A stretch of DNA of 64,000 bases from Chondrosia reniformis. Lineage: Eukaryota > Porifera > Demospongiae > Chondrillida > Chondrillidae. Below, in pieces: positions 32,500 through 43,421 of the stretch. The translations under genes were made by a program, and so were the position numbers. Under the pieces are notes generated by a model. It made no database searches. It was not told where the DNA came from and was given only the letters and a program-made list of their open reading frames with translations. The DNA lies in the NCBI GenBank assembly GCA_947172415.1, contig OX359193.1:2226501-2290500 (forward strand). The letters run 5' to 3'. The stretch's first letter is position 1. Every line of letters begins with the position of its first letter.

Positions 32500-33110
32500 T
32501 ACGAAATACAATGTTTTTTTCAGACTACGTAAAGTAAGAATTCTTCACCATTACCAATTGGGAAAAATCTTCAGCGCGATCTCCTGTTGCTTGGAAGAAG
32601 AAGGCTACAAGGTTTCTAAGTTGGTGTGATTAAATTCCTTAAAAGATACAACGAAACTGGAACCATGCATCCTTCGAAAACCAGGCAGTGGCAAATCTTC
32701 TAAATTCGCCAGCGATGCTAAGAAGATTGTCGAGCAAAAAATGAATGAGTTCTTTATTTTAATTTTGGGTAAATCGTTGGTTCCATTCATCAGGGATATT
32801 TACCCAGATGGACATAGATTTGTCCAGGACAGTGATCCTAAACATTGTTCCAGGTTCGCCAGGGAATATTATAAGGTGAATGGGACCAATTGGTGGCCGA
32901 CACCACCAGAATCCCCAGATTTAAACCCAATTGAGTTGGTTTGGCATGAGATGGAGTACTTAAGAAGAACGACCAAACCCAAAACAAAGAAGAACTTATC
33001 TATGGAATTAAGGCCTTCTGGGACACTGTGACTCCAAAGAAATGCCAACAATATATATATCATTTAAGGAAAGTCATTCCAGCAGTTATCGAGTGCCAAG
33101 GAAGTGCAAC
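32500..33110 (+). pseudogene. Tc1/mariner transposase remnant, copy 2
   Basis: Broken frames read SDYVK at the N-terminus, then the linker scrap KFLKRYNETGTMHPS, jump over the first catalytic Asp, and resume with IRDIYPDGHRFVQDSDPKHC (second Asp) and SPDLNPIELVWHEMEYL (third acidic). The Kolobok-like element lies in its 5' leader: the right TTCA duplication is directly followed by mariner sequence. Confidence 0.75.
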
Positions 33111-33307
33111 TGGCTACTGAAGAAATATTTACATTTGTGTATTATTTTGTTAATATGTAACCAAAAAGCACTTCACCCCTTCTTATCAATATTTGACCTC
33201 CCTATTGTAACATTATTTGGCAGTAAACATGTGGTTATAATATTTCTATTAGCTCAAAACAGAGAAATAACAAGAGAATAGGAAAAAGAATAATAAAAGG
33301 AGTATAA

Positions 33308-35370
33308 TTACTTATGTCTCAGATGCTTGCAGGCCTGTGCAAGTGCCTCTTATGCTACAGCCCACTTCTGCTCAAACTGTTCAGAGCAGCTCCAAAAGTG
33401 TGGAAATTGCTTGTATATTGTCCTCTTCAACAGAGCAAGCTCTTCTTGGGGTAATGCAGGGAAGTCTTTCCAGCCACGTGGCATACATTTCTTCATAATT
33501 TCATTCCCAAATATTGCTTCCCTGGTTAGTTTAACAACCAGCATACCGATCTTTGCTTCAGTCCTCAGACCAAAGTGCTTTTGTAAAGTCTGAGGAATAG
33601 ACGCCAGCTTTTCCCTTGGTATCTCTTCTGACGGGAGTGCAATTATCTTGGCATTTAGTGGAGGCAGATGCATAGGAATATGCTGCTCAATACTCTGACA
33701 TGGAGGATGACCTTGATTATCGACATTGGTTGCCAAATTAGACGATGGATGAGAGGGCAGAAATGGGATATGCAATGAAAAGGGACTGGTCATGGGAGTA
33801 ATAGGTGGCACTTGTGACAGAGATGAGGCAGCAGAGATATCTGAAACATCAGAGCTGGTTGGTATAGAGCAACTGAAAATGTGATTCCTAATTATTTCAG
33901 AGTTATTATCCACTGAGTCTTGAAAGCGGTGTACTGCTTCCTCCAATTTCCTTATCATTTGAATCACACTTAAGGTAGTAGGGGGGGCTAAAGGCTTTCT
34001 TTGGGGTACATTGGTCTTAGTGATGTATCTCTCTGACCATAAATCCAACTAACTTGAATTTTACAAGCAAATAACTAGGTATTTGCGCATTATTTGGTGT
34101 CAACCATAATTTGATTGGCTACTCTGTTACTGAGATATTTTAATTTAAAGTCGAAAAATCTCACCTCAAAAAGTGTCAAATAGCTCCACAAAAAAGCTAT
34201 CTACTTCTGCATAAATAAGCTGAGAAGCACCAAATTTGGTATATATAATCTACAAGCATGGGTTCACAGGACTACGGGAGCGAATCGCCATTCTCGCTTG
34301 TATTCTGGAATAATTCCTGTTTTCCAAAAAATCACAATATCTCCGTCAAAACTTCGAGTATTCCAATTCACTCCCGTCAGTTTGTGCACGCTTTGGGTGC
34401 CTTTACAGGCAAGTTGTCCGCATTCGAATCGGTTGCAACACAACAGACTAGTTAGATTTGCAACACCTTCGTTAATACTGATTCTATACAAATTAACTAC
34501 GGAAAAAACGGTCTTACCATAATTTCGCCTTAAGCAAACATCAAATCGTAGAATTATCCATACTGTATATAATAATCAGTTAGTTAAAGGCCAGCGACTA
34601 TAACGTTTATTCACCAGAGGAGAAAGTTAACTCGGTCGAATTTGGGCCCCATTAATTGTTGATTTCACACCTAATTTATCTATCACCTCCGTAAGTGTTT
34701 CTGAATGAATCTGTCATGCCGAAAGTAAAGAAGGGAATCACTCAATATCAAATAGGCAATTAACGCTTAAAATTTAACACAAGATAACGCTTTCTTATTC
34801 CTTTAATAATTCAAGTTTAGAAGTACAGACGGGTTTAAAAATCTAGATATGAGAAATAGACCACTAACCTAACCTCTGTACCAAAATTTGTGTCGTTTTG
34901 ATTTCGACACGATAGCCCCCCCTACTACCTTAAGGTTGACATATTTTCATGTATCCTCTTCTCTTCATCTCTCCTCTTCTCTGCCTCTCTCCTCTTCTCC
35001 TCATCTCTCCTCTTCTCTTCATCTCTCCTCTTCTCTTCATCTCTCCTCTTCTCTGCCTCTCTCCTCTTCTCTGCCTCTCTCCTCTTCTCTTCCTCACTTT
35101 TTATCTCCTCAACTCTAACAAGAGAATCATCATATCCTACAAGATCCAAAGTTGTTCCACTTTGTGATCTATTTTCTTGACCCTCTTCTTCTTTTGAGGC
35201 TGTGGAAGCCCCTGATTGCTGGTATTTACATCTCCCACAGCAGTCTGTTTCCTTTTGGGAGTAGAAGTCTCTGGTGCCTTGGTATACTCTTGAGGTAAGT
35301 CCATTAAATCATTTAGATATTTTTCTTCTTCCCTTTCCATCTCTTGACGTGTTCCTGTAGTTTCAAGCAC
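33308..35370 (-). pseudogene. BEN-like domain protein, copy B, split by a TTAA element
   Basis: The 5' part (35370-35137) is basic (PKRKQTAVGDVN...QKKKRVKKIDHK). Next comes a charged coiled coil of EEKRRDEEKRR-type repeats (to 34934). Coding resumes at 33969 with SVIQMIRKLEEAVHRF, a Ser/Pro-rich stretch and a BEN-like C-terminal domain (LVVKLTREAIFGNEIMKKC, GWKDFPALPQEELALLK, W..EALAQACKHLRHK). Between the two lies the 956-bp TTAA element. Removing it with one TTAA leaves both sides in the same frame. A TAA at about 33348 precedes the last 13 codons, and the 5' part changes frame near 35150, perhaps at an unrecognised intron. Neighbours do not suggest a pathway. Confidence 0.55.
33974..34929. 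mobile_element. non-autonomous TTAA element, copy 2 (956 bp)
   Basis: It has the same ends and interior as 14077-15026, with few differences, and TTAA directly outside both ends (33970-33973 and 34930-34933). It sits in the coding frame of the BEN-like gene. High similarity of the two copies suggests recent activity of a source in trans. Confidence 0.93.
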
Positions 35371-35763
35371 ATGTTCAAGATACGTACACCATGATAAAAT
35401 GGATTGAATAAATATTTGTTATTGAAGGTTAACATACTGATTCCAATAGTTTCCCATCGACAAATTGTCTCCCGACTCGAATACTAGATTCCTTCCCAAA
35501 AAACAGGAGGTCCGGCAAATTTCGGGAGAGCTACAACACTCACACTATCTTCTATGGGCCAGTATACAAGTGCATAGTCCTCCTGCTGTGTCAGCGTGCT
35601 GCGTAAACTCATTCTTAGACGTTTTCGACGAGATCTATTCCTTGATTCTGACTAATATCACACCTAGGAGAAGTACGTTAACACGTCTTTCATTATTTCA
35701 AATTGTCGATTAATACTACTTTAGTATGCCTGTAGCGATAACCGTAAGAAAGGCGTAGCAAAT

Positions 35764-36333
35764 TTATTCTACACCCATAGTTAAACCGTAGGAAGACACG
35801 TAGGCGCATGCGTAATACACACGTATTCCGTCAACTTTATTCATTCTAGTACCGTATCTAAGAATCTCTGCTTTGTATTTGTTTCTAATTTGAACGTAAT
35901 CACATCTTAATACCTTAGGAAGAATTATTGCCTCAAAGAGGTATCTATTTACAAGCTTCAAATTTGTCCAGCCAAGTTCCTTTCTACCTTTCAATATGGT
36001 TGTGCGAGCTAGCTTATGTCCAGATTGTGACAACATCTGCTGTAATTCTTTTAAGGTAGCTTCATCATCTGATTCCATTTTGTTTTCTATTAAGCTTTTA
36101 ATCTCTGATGTCAACTTTGTTTTTCTTCCATTTCTTCTACCTTCATAATCAATTGTTCCTGTAGCCTCATATTTTTTCTGAAACTTTAGCACTCCTTGAC
36201 TACGGATTTTGAGGTCCTCATCAACAAGCAATTTCACAATTGTTGGTGCATTATAGCCATCTTTGGCAAGTGAAAGGATCCTTAGGCATTTATAAACGCT
36301 ATACATATTTACTACTGTCAAACAGTAGAGCAA
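35764..36333 (-). pseudogene. Tc1/mariner transposase N-terminal remnant, copy 3
   Basis: It reads a helix-turn-helix half (SLAKDGYNAPTIVKLLVDED), then GVLKFQKKYEATGTI, the GRRNGRKTKLT linker, EIKSLIENKMESDDEATLKE and ARTTILKGRKELGWT. The order matches the other mariner copies up to the region before the first catalytic Asp, then diverges. It is truncated, with no catalytic core. Confidence 0.75.
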
Positions 36334-36339
36334 AATACC

Positions 36340-36580
36340 CTTACGACTCCTGCTTCCTTACAAATTATCGACTACTAGTTAATTCGAAAGTTTCACACCC
36401 ATTGTTAGTCCTCGTTGTCACTTTGTGTTTATTTCTAGATCGCATAGGAATGCCTTCACAACTTCAGTAAAAAAGCGATCAAACTTCGGCTAAACTGCCA
36501 TCGAACTGCTGTCGAACTTTGCTTTAACTTCGCTTGAACTTCACTTGAACTTCACTTTAACTTCGCGAAGTTCACATGGA
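36340..36580. repeat. TTCG-rich repeat shared with 50440-50530
   Basis: The phrase TTTATTTCTAGATCGCA, followed by AAACTGCCAT and several GAACTT/AACTTCG words, occurs here and again at about 50449-50530. It is a short interspersed repeat of unknown type without coding capacity. Confidence 0.45.
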
Positions 36581-37002
36581 AACTAATTTTCCACACGTAC
36601 CATATATAGATATATAGTATATTGTAACTTTTAGTGTATATATATTTCCGTAACATGAAGCCCTACAACGTAGCCGGCTAATGAAAAGAATATTAGGGGC
36701 TGCTTGAGACGGGTATACACACGTCTGTACCCTGATCTGTTTTACGTCCGTATGTTTCTCCCTGTACACCCGTATATTGCTACGTGAGAGACCCGTACGT
36801 AACCGTCCTATGGCCGTATCCAAAGTATGTTAATGCCAAACACTAATGGTGTAAATCGTAAGGAATGTCAAGCCCCTCATCATCATATCTATACGTCGTT
36901 GGCTGTGCCGAGGTGTTGCCCAGTCTAGTTCTCCCGAATATTTTTGCCTTCTGTACGTCGTTCTCCAGTGTATCCGTGTCTCTCAACTACAAAGCGTAAT
37001 TA

Positions 37003-37960
37003 GATGGTGTATTCGGACTACATCAAACAGAGGATTCTCTCCTATCGCCGTTCAGGGAAGTGCTATCAAGAAATCATCCAATGTTTGGCAGCAGAGGGGC
37101 ATGCAACCAAATTCCTCCAACGTTATCAGGAAACTGGGAGGACCTCGCGCGCCTGGAAGTGTTCAAGTGTCTAAAATGACAACTGAAGCTCAGAGAATCA
37201 TCGAGGAGCAGATGCAAAGAGATGACAAAACAACGGGGAAGGAGCTACAGAAGTTGCTCAGCCAGAACGGCATTAGTGTTGCTTCAAGTACAGCTGTCAT
37301 GATCAGGTGGCAAAGAGAGTTAGGTTGGACTTTTAAAGGGACCAGTTACTGCCTAATAAAACGGGATGGAAACAAAAAGAAAAGACTTGAGAGGGCAAGA
37401 AAAAAACAAGGACATGTCATTTGAGAATCTTATTTTTACAGATGAGACTACCGTATAAATTGAGATGCACCCCCGAACCTGTTGCTACAAGAGAGGGCAA
37501 AAGCCCAGGTTAATGTTCACGTTTGGGCAGGGATCAGCTTTCGAGGCCGCACAAATCTGTGCATCTTTATGGGGAAAATGAATACACCCCTTCATCTCCA
37601 TATTGGACAAATCGCTTGTACCCTTCATCAAGGAAATCTATCCAGATGATCATCAATTTATCCAGGACAATGATCCCAAGCTAAGCATTGCTCCAATTTG
37701 GCCAGAAAGTATTTTGCACATAATGGAATCAACTGGTGGCCAACACCTCCATGCAGAGTCCCCGGACCTAAATCCGATAGAATGTGTTTGGCATGAACTG
37801 ATAGAATACATCCATAGAGAGGTGAAGCCTAGGAGCAAACAAGAGCTCATCACTGGCATCAAAGCTTTTTGGGAAACCTTCACCCCAGCCAAGTGTCAGC
37901 GATACATTGGGCACTTTAAGAAAGTCATTCCCAATATTACTGAAGAGAGACTTGCATGTA
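37003..37960 (+). pseudogene. Tc1/mariner transposase remnant, copy 4
   Basis: The start is MVYSDYIKQRILSYRRSG. After a shift it reads KLGGPRAPGSVQVSKMTTEA and IRWQRELGWTFKGTSYC. After another shift it reads IFTDETTV, with the first Asp followed by a stop, and then the C-terminal part VPFIKEIYPDDHQFIQDNDP (second Asp) and SPDLNPIECVWHELIEYI. It is nearly full length but carries several breaks. Confidence 0.8.
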
Positions 37961-38155
37961 ACTGTACAATTGACCTTGATATTCTGATATGTCTTACTGT
38001 ATTGTTACATTTATATTCCTTTAAAACCTTTAATTCCTCAATCCTTGTTACTATAGGATCAAGAATCTACGTATGCTTTCCGAACGTACAGTAATTGCTT
38101 TCTTCGATGACGCGGGTATTCTGTGGTCACCAATCGCCCACGTAACTGCACACTG

Positions 38156-38198
38156 TTTGTTTATACAGCAAACATTGATTGTTTGCTGTATAAACAAA
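38156..38198. repeat. perfect hairpin, 19-bp arms
   Basis: Arms TTTGTTTATACAGCAAACA and its exact complement are separated by TTGAT. It is about 200 bp downstream of mariner copy 4. It could be an element end, a recent inverted duplication or a small hairpin RNA; the sequence does not decide. Confidence 0.95.
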
Positions 38199-38604
38199 AA
38201 TTCAAAGCACAACTTTAAAGGCTTGTCCAGCGGTACGTTATAACGCAGAGTACGACGATTGTTTGAAGGTAAATGCAAGTCAATGAAGACGATTGGATTA
38301 GCGACGTACATACGAACGTATACAGGTTGAAATAGACGCAGTGATGGTAGGTTGCTCATCATTTGTTGGCATTGCAAATGTGATTTTTGGGTAAAGGAAA
38401 CAGGTCTTCGTCACGTGATTGATTTAGTTCAAATATACGTATGTGCATAAACGTTTAATCTACTTGATGAGAGGGCAAGCTGCATTCCCAAGTATTCCAG
38501 GTTCTCACTTTATAAGGGTACCAGTGCAAAACATAATTTGAATTTATCCTAATATTAATAAAAACAGGACAAAATATAAGAAATAACTAGCTTGCATAAG
38601 TTCA

Positions 38605-39400
38605 CTTCGGCTTTATCTTGTCCTCAGGTGCTTGCATGCTTGAGCAATTGCTTCTTGGGCTACTGCCCACTTCTTCTCAAATTCTTCAGGGCAACGCCAG
38701 AAGCGTGGAAATTGTCCAAAGAGTGTGGTTTTAGCAAAGTCAGTTCGACTTGAGGCAATTGCTGGCAAGTCGTTCCATCCTCTTAGTGTACATTTCTTCA
38801 TGACTTTGTCTCCAAAAATTGCTTCCCGTGCCCATTTGACAACCAGCACGCCTACTTTGCATTTACTGGTGCAATTGGAAACGGAAGTTGAGGTGACTCA
38901 GTGCCTCTACGTGTGAGTTGGTTCAGCAAGGGGCATCAAAGGTGACTGGACGATGGGCATTGGAGATGGCTGGTTGATGGGCAGCGGAGATGGCTGGTTG
39001 ATGGAGAGTGGAGATGGCTGGTTGATGGGTAGCGGAGATGACTGGACAATAGGAAGCAGAGGTGACTCAGCACTGTACATCTGGGAAGGCTGATCATAAG
39101 GTGGAGACAGTGATGGCATCTCCATTTCATTGAATGGTGTTGAGAAAGTTGAACCAGCAATGTGTTGGTCTAGCTTTTCGGCCATCTCTCCCATCATCTC
39201 CTTCAGATCATCCACAGCTTTTGCAAGTTGTGCCACTGTTTGCAAGAATCCTTGCATGTCTCATCAACTACTGTTGTCTTCTGTGCTTCATTAACCTCTG
39301 CTAGATCCAGAATTGTTCTGATTGCTTCACCTTTATCCTTGCTCTTTCTTTTCTTCTTGGGTGTATCTGTGTCTTGAGGCACTTCTTCCACTCGCTTCTT
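38605..39400 (-). pseudogene. BEN-like domain protein remnant, copy C
   Basis: The N-terminal part is basic (PKKKRKSKDKGEAIRTILDL), then a short coiled stretch (AQLAKAVDDLKEMMGEM), then Pro-rich 9-mers (SPLPINQPSPLSINQPSP). The C-terminal BEN-like block (LVVKWAREAIFGDKVMKKCT, GWNDLPA, FPRFWRCPEEFEKKWAVA, EAIAQACKHLRTR) follows. Compared with copy B, a segment of about 45 codons before LVVK is missing and the frame shifts there (about 38850-38905), so the gene is probably dead. Confidence 0.5.
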
Positions 39401-41149
39401 TTGTTCTTGGGGTCTGCTTGCTTGCCTGCCTTTTATGGTAGAGATACTGGGCTCTGTTCAGCGTTAGTGTTAATGTCAGTCAAAGGCCTGCACTGGTACC
39501 TCATGTCTGATCCTGAGACAGCGCTTGTGTTATAGTAATCGTTGCGTTGAGAGTGTTAATTGCTTAGGAATGTCTGATTTTAAGCAGTAATGTTGAATGC
39601 GTTTATTGGTGTTACCTATCGATAACGTATTTGATTACGTAACAGTATTTCTGGAAACGTGAAACTACAGAGAGGTGCAAAGGAGGTGTCTGACTTCGTA
39701 TCTTATTTATGTCTTGTCTAATCGTCTCACTTCGTATGTATTGTATCATATAATTAATGTCTAATATAATGTTGAAAACGGATTTTCATGCAGGGGCTCT
39801 AGTAATGCATTGCATAGTAGCTATAACACGATTCACTTCTCCAGATATCATCAACTACTTAGTTTTTACACACCTTTTGTTAACAAATAATTCGTATGTA
39901 GCAACTCTTGGAAAGCCGCAGCTGAACTTCAGAGCAATCTGATTAGTGACTGATATTCATCTTGGCTTTTTTGGGGGGCATAATCTTCTCAGTAATTACT
40001 ATTGTAGACGAAAATTGGCCATCCTCAGTGTGAATAATACCTTTCGGCAATCCTCAACCACTTGCGTCAATGTATGTATACATGTATATATATCCCAGTT
40101 ACACAACTTAGGATTTGCGCAATATTAACATTTGGCTATAAACTTTCACCATTTGCGTTTCACATATGTAAATCATCCCATGAATATACTTATTTGCTAA
40201 TGAATATGATTTAAATGTTGAAAAATGGTGTCTATTACAGAAGTGAAGGAAAGTTGCCTATGTGCCTAAGTTAGAATATCCTCATAGTCATGTAGTCAGC
40301 TTCAATGCATGGATTCAGTGAGTCTCATTTAGTAAGAATTAAGTCTATTGGCATCTGAGCTTTGCTTCCCAAGATATGAAAGATTAAATAGCACTTACTA
40401 ATCTACTAAAAGTGTTTTTTCAGTTTTCTTCTCAACAGATGGACGAATCGAAGTGCATAGTGTCTGAGTGTTTTAAATCAACCCTTTTTAACACTTTATA
40501 TCTTCGATATTGGTTGTTCAATCTCGCTCAAATTTTAGACTTTGCTGATATTTAAATATAAGTGGTTCGATGTATACCAGTTTAAGGTAGTAAATCATTT
40601 CTGGTAGAACAAAATTTACTTTTACCCTTAGCTTTTGCACACCCGTAGAACGTTAACTTTTTTATAAGATGTATTGCACGTTTTCTTTATGAAATTCACT
40701 GGATTACGAATGGGATCATCCTTGCACTACAGGTATAGCAGTAGAGCCATTTGCAGTGGTTTGTGTAAACGTATATTATATACCATAAAGTAACAATTGT
40801 ATCCATGAGTTGTATTTATGCGAATTGTATATGTGAGTCAATTCCTGGGCACATAAATTTCTATTCGCACTATATTAATATTGCATACATTACGTGATCA
40901 TATTTGTGGCTGATTTTCACACGTACATACGTTAATGCAGTGAATGAAGGCTTAGTTTCGTTACTTCCAACCTGCAATTTTTTGCCAACAGCCAGAGAAT
41001 CACAGCTCAGAGATGTTGTTGTAACACAGTCTGATAGGCAAAAATAATAACTATAATATACATATAACATTATTATTATTAATACTATCATTGTACAAAT
41101 ATAGTAAATACCTATATAAGTAATGTTCATTTTTTGAAATGGTTACTAG
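39401..41149. other. spacer, nothing recognised
   Basis: AT-rich sequence without a recognisable gene, repeat array or element ends. An isolated TTAAGGTAGTA at 40583 resembles the TTAA element end, but the rest of the element is absent. Confidence 0.4.
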
Positions 41150-41520
41150 TATTTTCTAATGTCCTGTTGCACCTCCTTTGCATTTTATAACAGCTGAAAT
41201 AACTTTCTTCAGGTGTCCAATATACCTCTGACACTTATCAACAGTCACTGTATCCCAAAACTCTTTAATACCATTGATGAGCTCTTGCTTTGTTCTTGAC
41301 TTAGCTTCTCTCCAAATGTACTCTTTCATCTCATGCCAGAGGTTTCAGGGGACTCAGGGGGAGTGAGCCACCAGTATATTCCTACTTCAGTATACAAATC
41401 TCTGGCTACCTTGGAACAATGTCTGGGGTCACTATCCTTGACAAAGTAATGGCCATCTGGGTATACTTCCTTAATGAAAATAGGTTTGTGAGCATGCAGA
41501 GTAGCACATGCTACACACAT
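41150..41520 (-). pseudogene. Tc1/mariner transposase C-terminal remnant, copy 5
   Basis: It reads IFIKEVYPDGHYFVKDSDPR (second Asp), YWWLTPPESP, then broken frames through SKNKARAH-like and the QRYIGH-like end. It is a 3' fragment of the same family as the other four copies. Confidence 0.7.
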
Positions 41521-41540
41521 GGGACATATGGTTTAGTAAA

Positions 41541-41998
41541 ATGGGTGAACACCCTACTATTGAGTTGGACTTAGACAATGTGAAATATCTTTTGGCATTG
41601 GAATACAAATTGGAAGACATAGCAACAATATTGAATGTCAGCAGTTCAACTCTTCATAGGCACATGAAGAATGCTCACATTTAGAAATATTCAAATATTT
41701 CAGATAGAGTTCTTGATGAAACAGTAAGAAGAGTAAATAGTAATCATCCCAATGATGGTGAGGTTCTCATGCAAGCCCATTTACTAAGGCTTGGAATTCC
41801 AGTGCAGAGACAAAGGTTGCAATTATCAATACATCGTGTAGATCCAGTAAATATTTCTCTACATCGTACAGCAACTGTAAGGAGGAGAGTTTACCGGGTG
41901 GCAGGACCCAACAGTGTATGGCACCTTGATGGCAACCACAAACTGACATGTTGGCGATTTGTAATATTGTATAATGCCGGGCTAGACTACAAAATATT
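41541..41998 (+). pseudogene. integrase-core-like protein remnant
   Basis: It reads MGEHPTIELDLDNVKYLLAL, a helix-turn-helix (YKLEDIATILNVSSSTLHRH), an in-frame TAG at about 41682, then LGIPVQRQRLQLSIHRVDP, RRRVYRVAGPNSVWHLDGNH and KLTCWRFVI. The arrangement R-R-----I-RVDP...GPNS-WH-DGNHKL--W-FVI matches a DDE integrase-like core found in many animal genomes, with the first catalytic Asp in WHLDG. It is cut off after about 150 residues. Confidence 0.5.
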
Positions 41999-42190
41999 TC
42001 ATTCTCGCTGACAATATTGAGTGCAGATGTTGGTTTGGTATATCCACACTCATATCTGAAATTGTAATCATCTGAAGACAAGAGTCTGCCAATTGGCTGT
42101 TGTGGTTGTCTCTGCAATCTACATAATATATGAAAGGGTTAACAGTAGTATATACAAATATCAACACAAAATGCAATATACAAGATACCC

Positions 42191-42603
42191 TCATATGTAT
42201 ATGTATGGCATACACACCCTTTGCACTTTGCCTTTTATATCAGGGTGAGGTATGTCGTCTATTCTTGGCTGAAATCTGTCACTGCCATATACCAGATAAT
42301 GAGCAATTGTAGGGGCCAGATAGCAAGGAGCTGTTCCACCACCTGCAGGATCGACATTGCAAAAAAATTCCAACATCCTGGTATTCCTTACTGCAGAGAA
42401 GTTGAATGTTGTGTAGGTACATGTGCATTCTGTTGGCCCTGGAAAATTGAACTGTTGTCGAAGATTTCCAGCATTCCCCACCTAAAACATTCCCTCCTTG
42501 GACCTACAGCAGCTTCTCCAATGAATTCAACTTCCAGCCATTTTGTTGTGGTGAAATTAGGCTGCCTTAAGGCACGTAAAGTGTCCATATTTTCTTTCTT
42601 CAA
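42191..42603 (-). pseudogene. HECT-domain-like fragment
   Basis: One frame reads LRALRQPNF, WLEVEFIGEAAVGPRRECFR and NSSIFQG. After a frame change the sequence continues with GGGTAPCYLAPTIAHYLVYG and IDDIPHPDIKGKV. The order V-FIGE-AV--GPRRE-F...GG--P-FL-P----YL--G...I-DI-D-DIK matches the N-lobe of G2E3-like HECT ubiquitin ligases. The catalytic C-lobe is not seen. It lies between an integrase-like fragment and the end of a P-element-like pseudogene, so it may be a captured gene piece. Confidence 0.45.
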
Positions 42604-43202
42604 ACTTGGATTTTGATGGTTGCATCGTCTAAGAAGTCATGGAAGTTTGTGTTGATGGTGCATCTGTAATATGATGGTTTCAATTAATCTATATAAAAAC
42701 AGAAAAGTTTTGAGCAGGAATTAATTACTATTTGAGTGACATTTTGAGGGCAAAATATAATAAAAATTGAACCCTCAAATTTGTGATACCTGCACTTTTA
42801 ACTACCCTCAATGTAGCAGCATTATCAATGAACTGCTTAGCAGTTGGATATTCTGTTCTTCTCCCTATGGCCCTTTGTTTTCCAAAATATTCCTCTAGAG
42901 GATCCTGGTTAAATTTAGAACTTATGTATTCAATACGAGGCTGTTTTAAGAGGAATCTGACCATGTCCACAAATGACAAACTACAGCAATATATATTTTA
43001 TAGATTCCTGGATGTATAAGTTAATATGTGTATAGATATTAATTAACTTTGTGCAGTACATATGCTGGATTAAAGTTCACCTGAGATTTGTAAGCCTTCC
43101 TCAGTGCTTTGGCTTAACAGCATCTTTTGCTGTTCACTTCGAGTTAAAAATTGGTACCTGACTTGTATGTTCTTCCCAATCATGAAGATATACTAAGAAT
43201 TC

Positions 43203-43342
43203 TGTCGTGACTTCGCTCGTAACTAGCTTGTTGGATTCACCAACGTCTTATCATCAATTATCAAAACTGAGAAAGTACAAACCCAATTCTATATTAATTG
43301 AATAAGTCTAACACACAACATTAGTTAATCACAAACACTACA
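43203..43342 (-). repeat. gypsy 3' LTR
   Basis: 140 bp, TG...CA, preceded on the minus strand by the polypurine tract. Confidence 0.9.
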
Positions 43343-43421
43343 TTCCTCTTCCCTTAAGTGAGGAACTCTAAAAGAAAATGACCACACAACACAAAGAAAG
43401 TCAATGTCATCCACGGTCCCA

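Noticed and set aside
40583-40600. Third TTAA element
   Set aside because: Only the first 11 bases resemble the end; the G-run and interior are absent.
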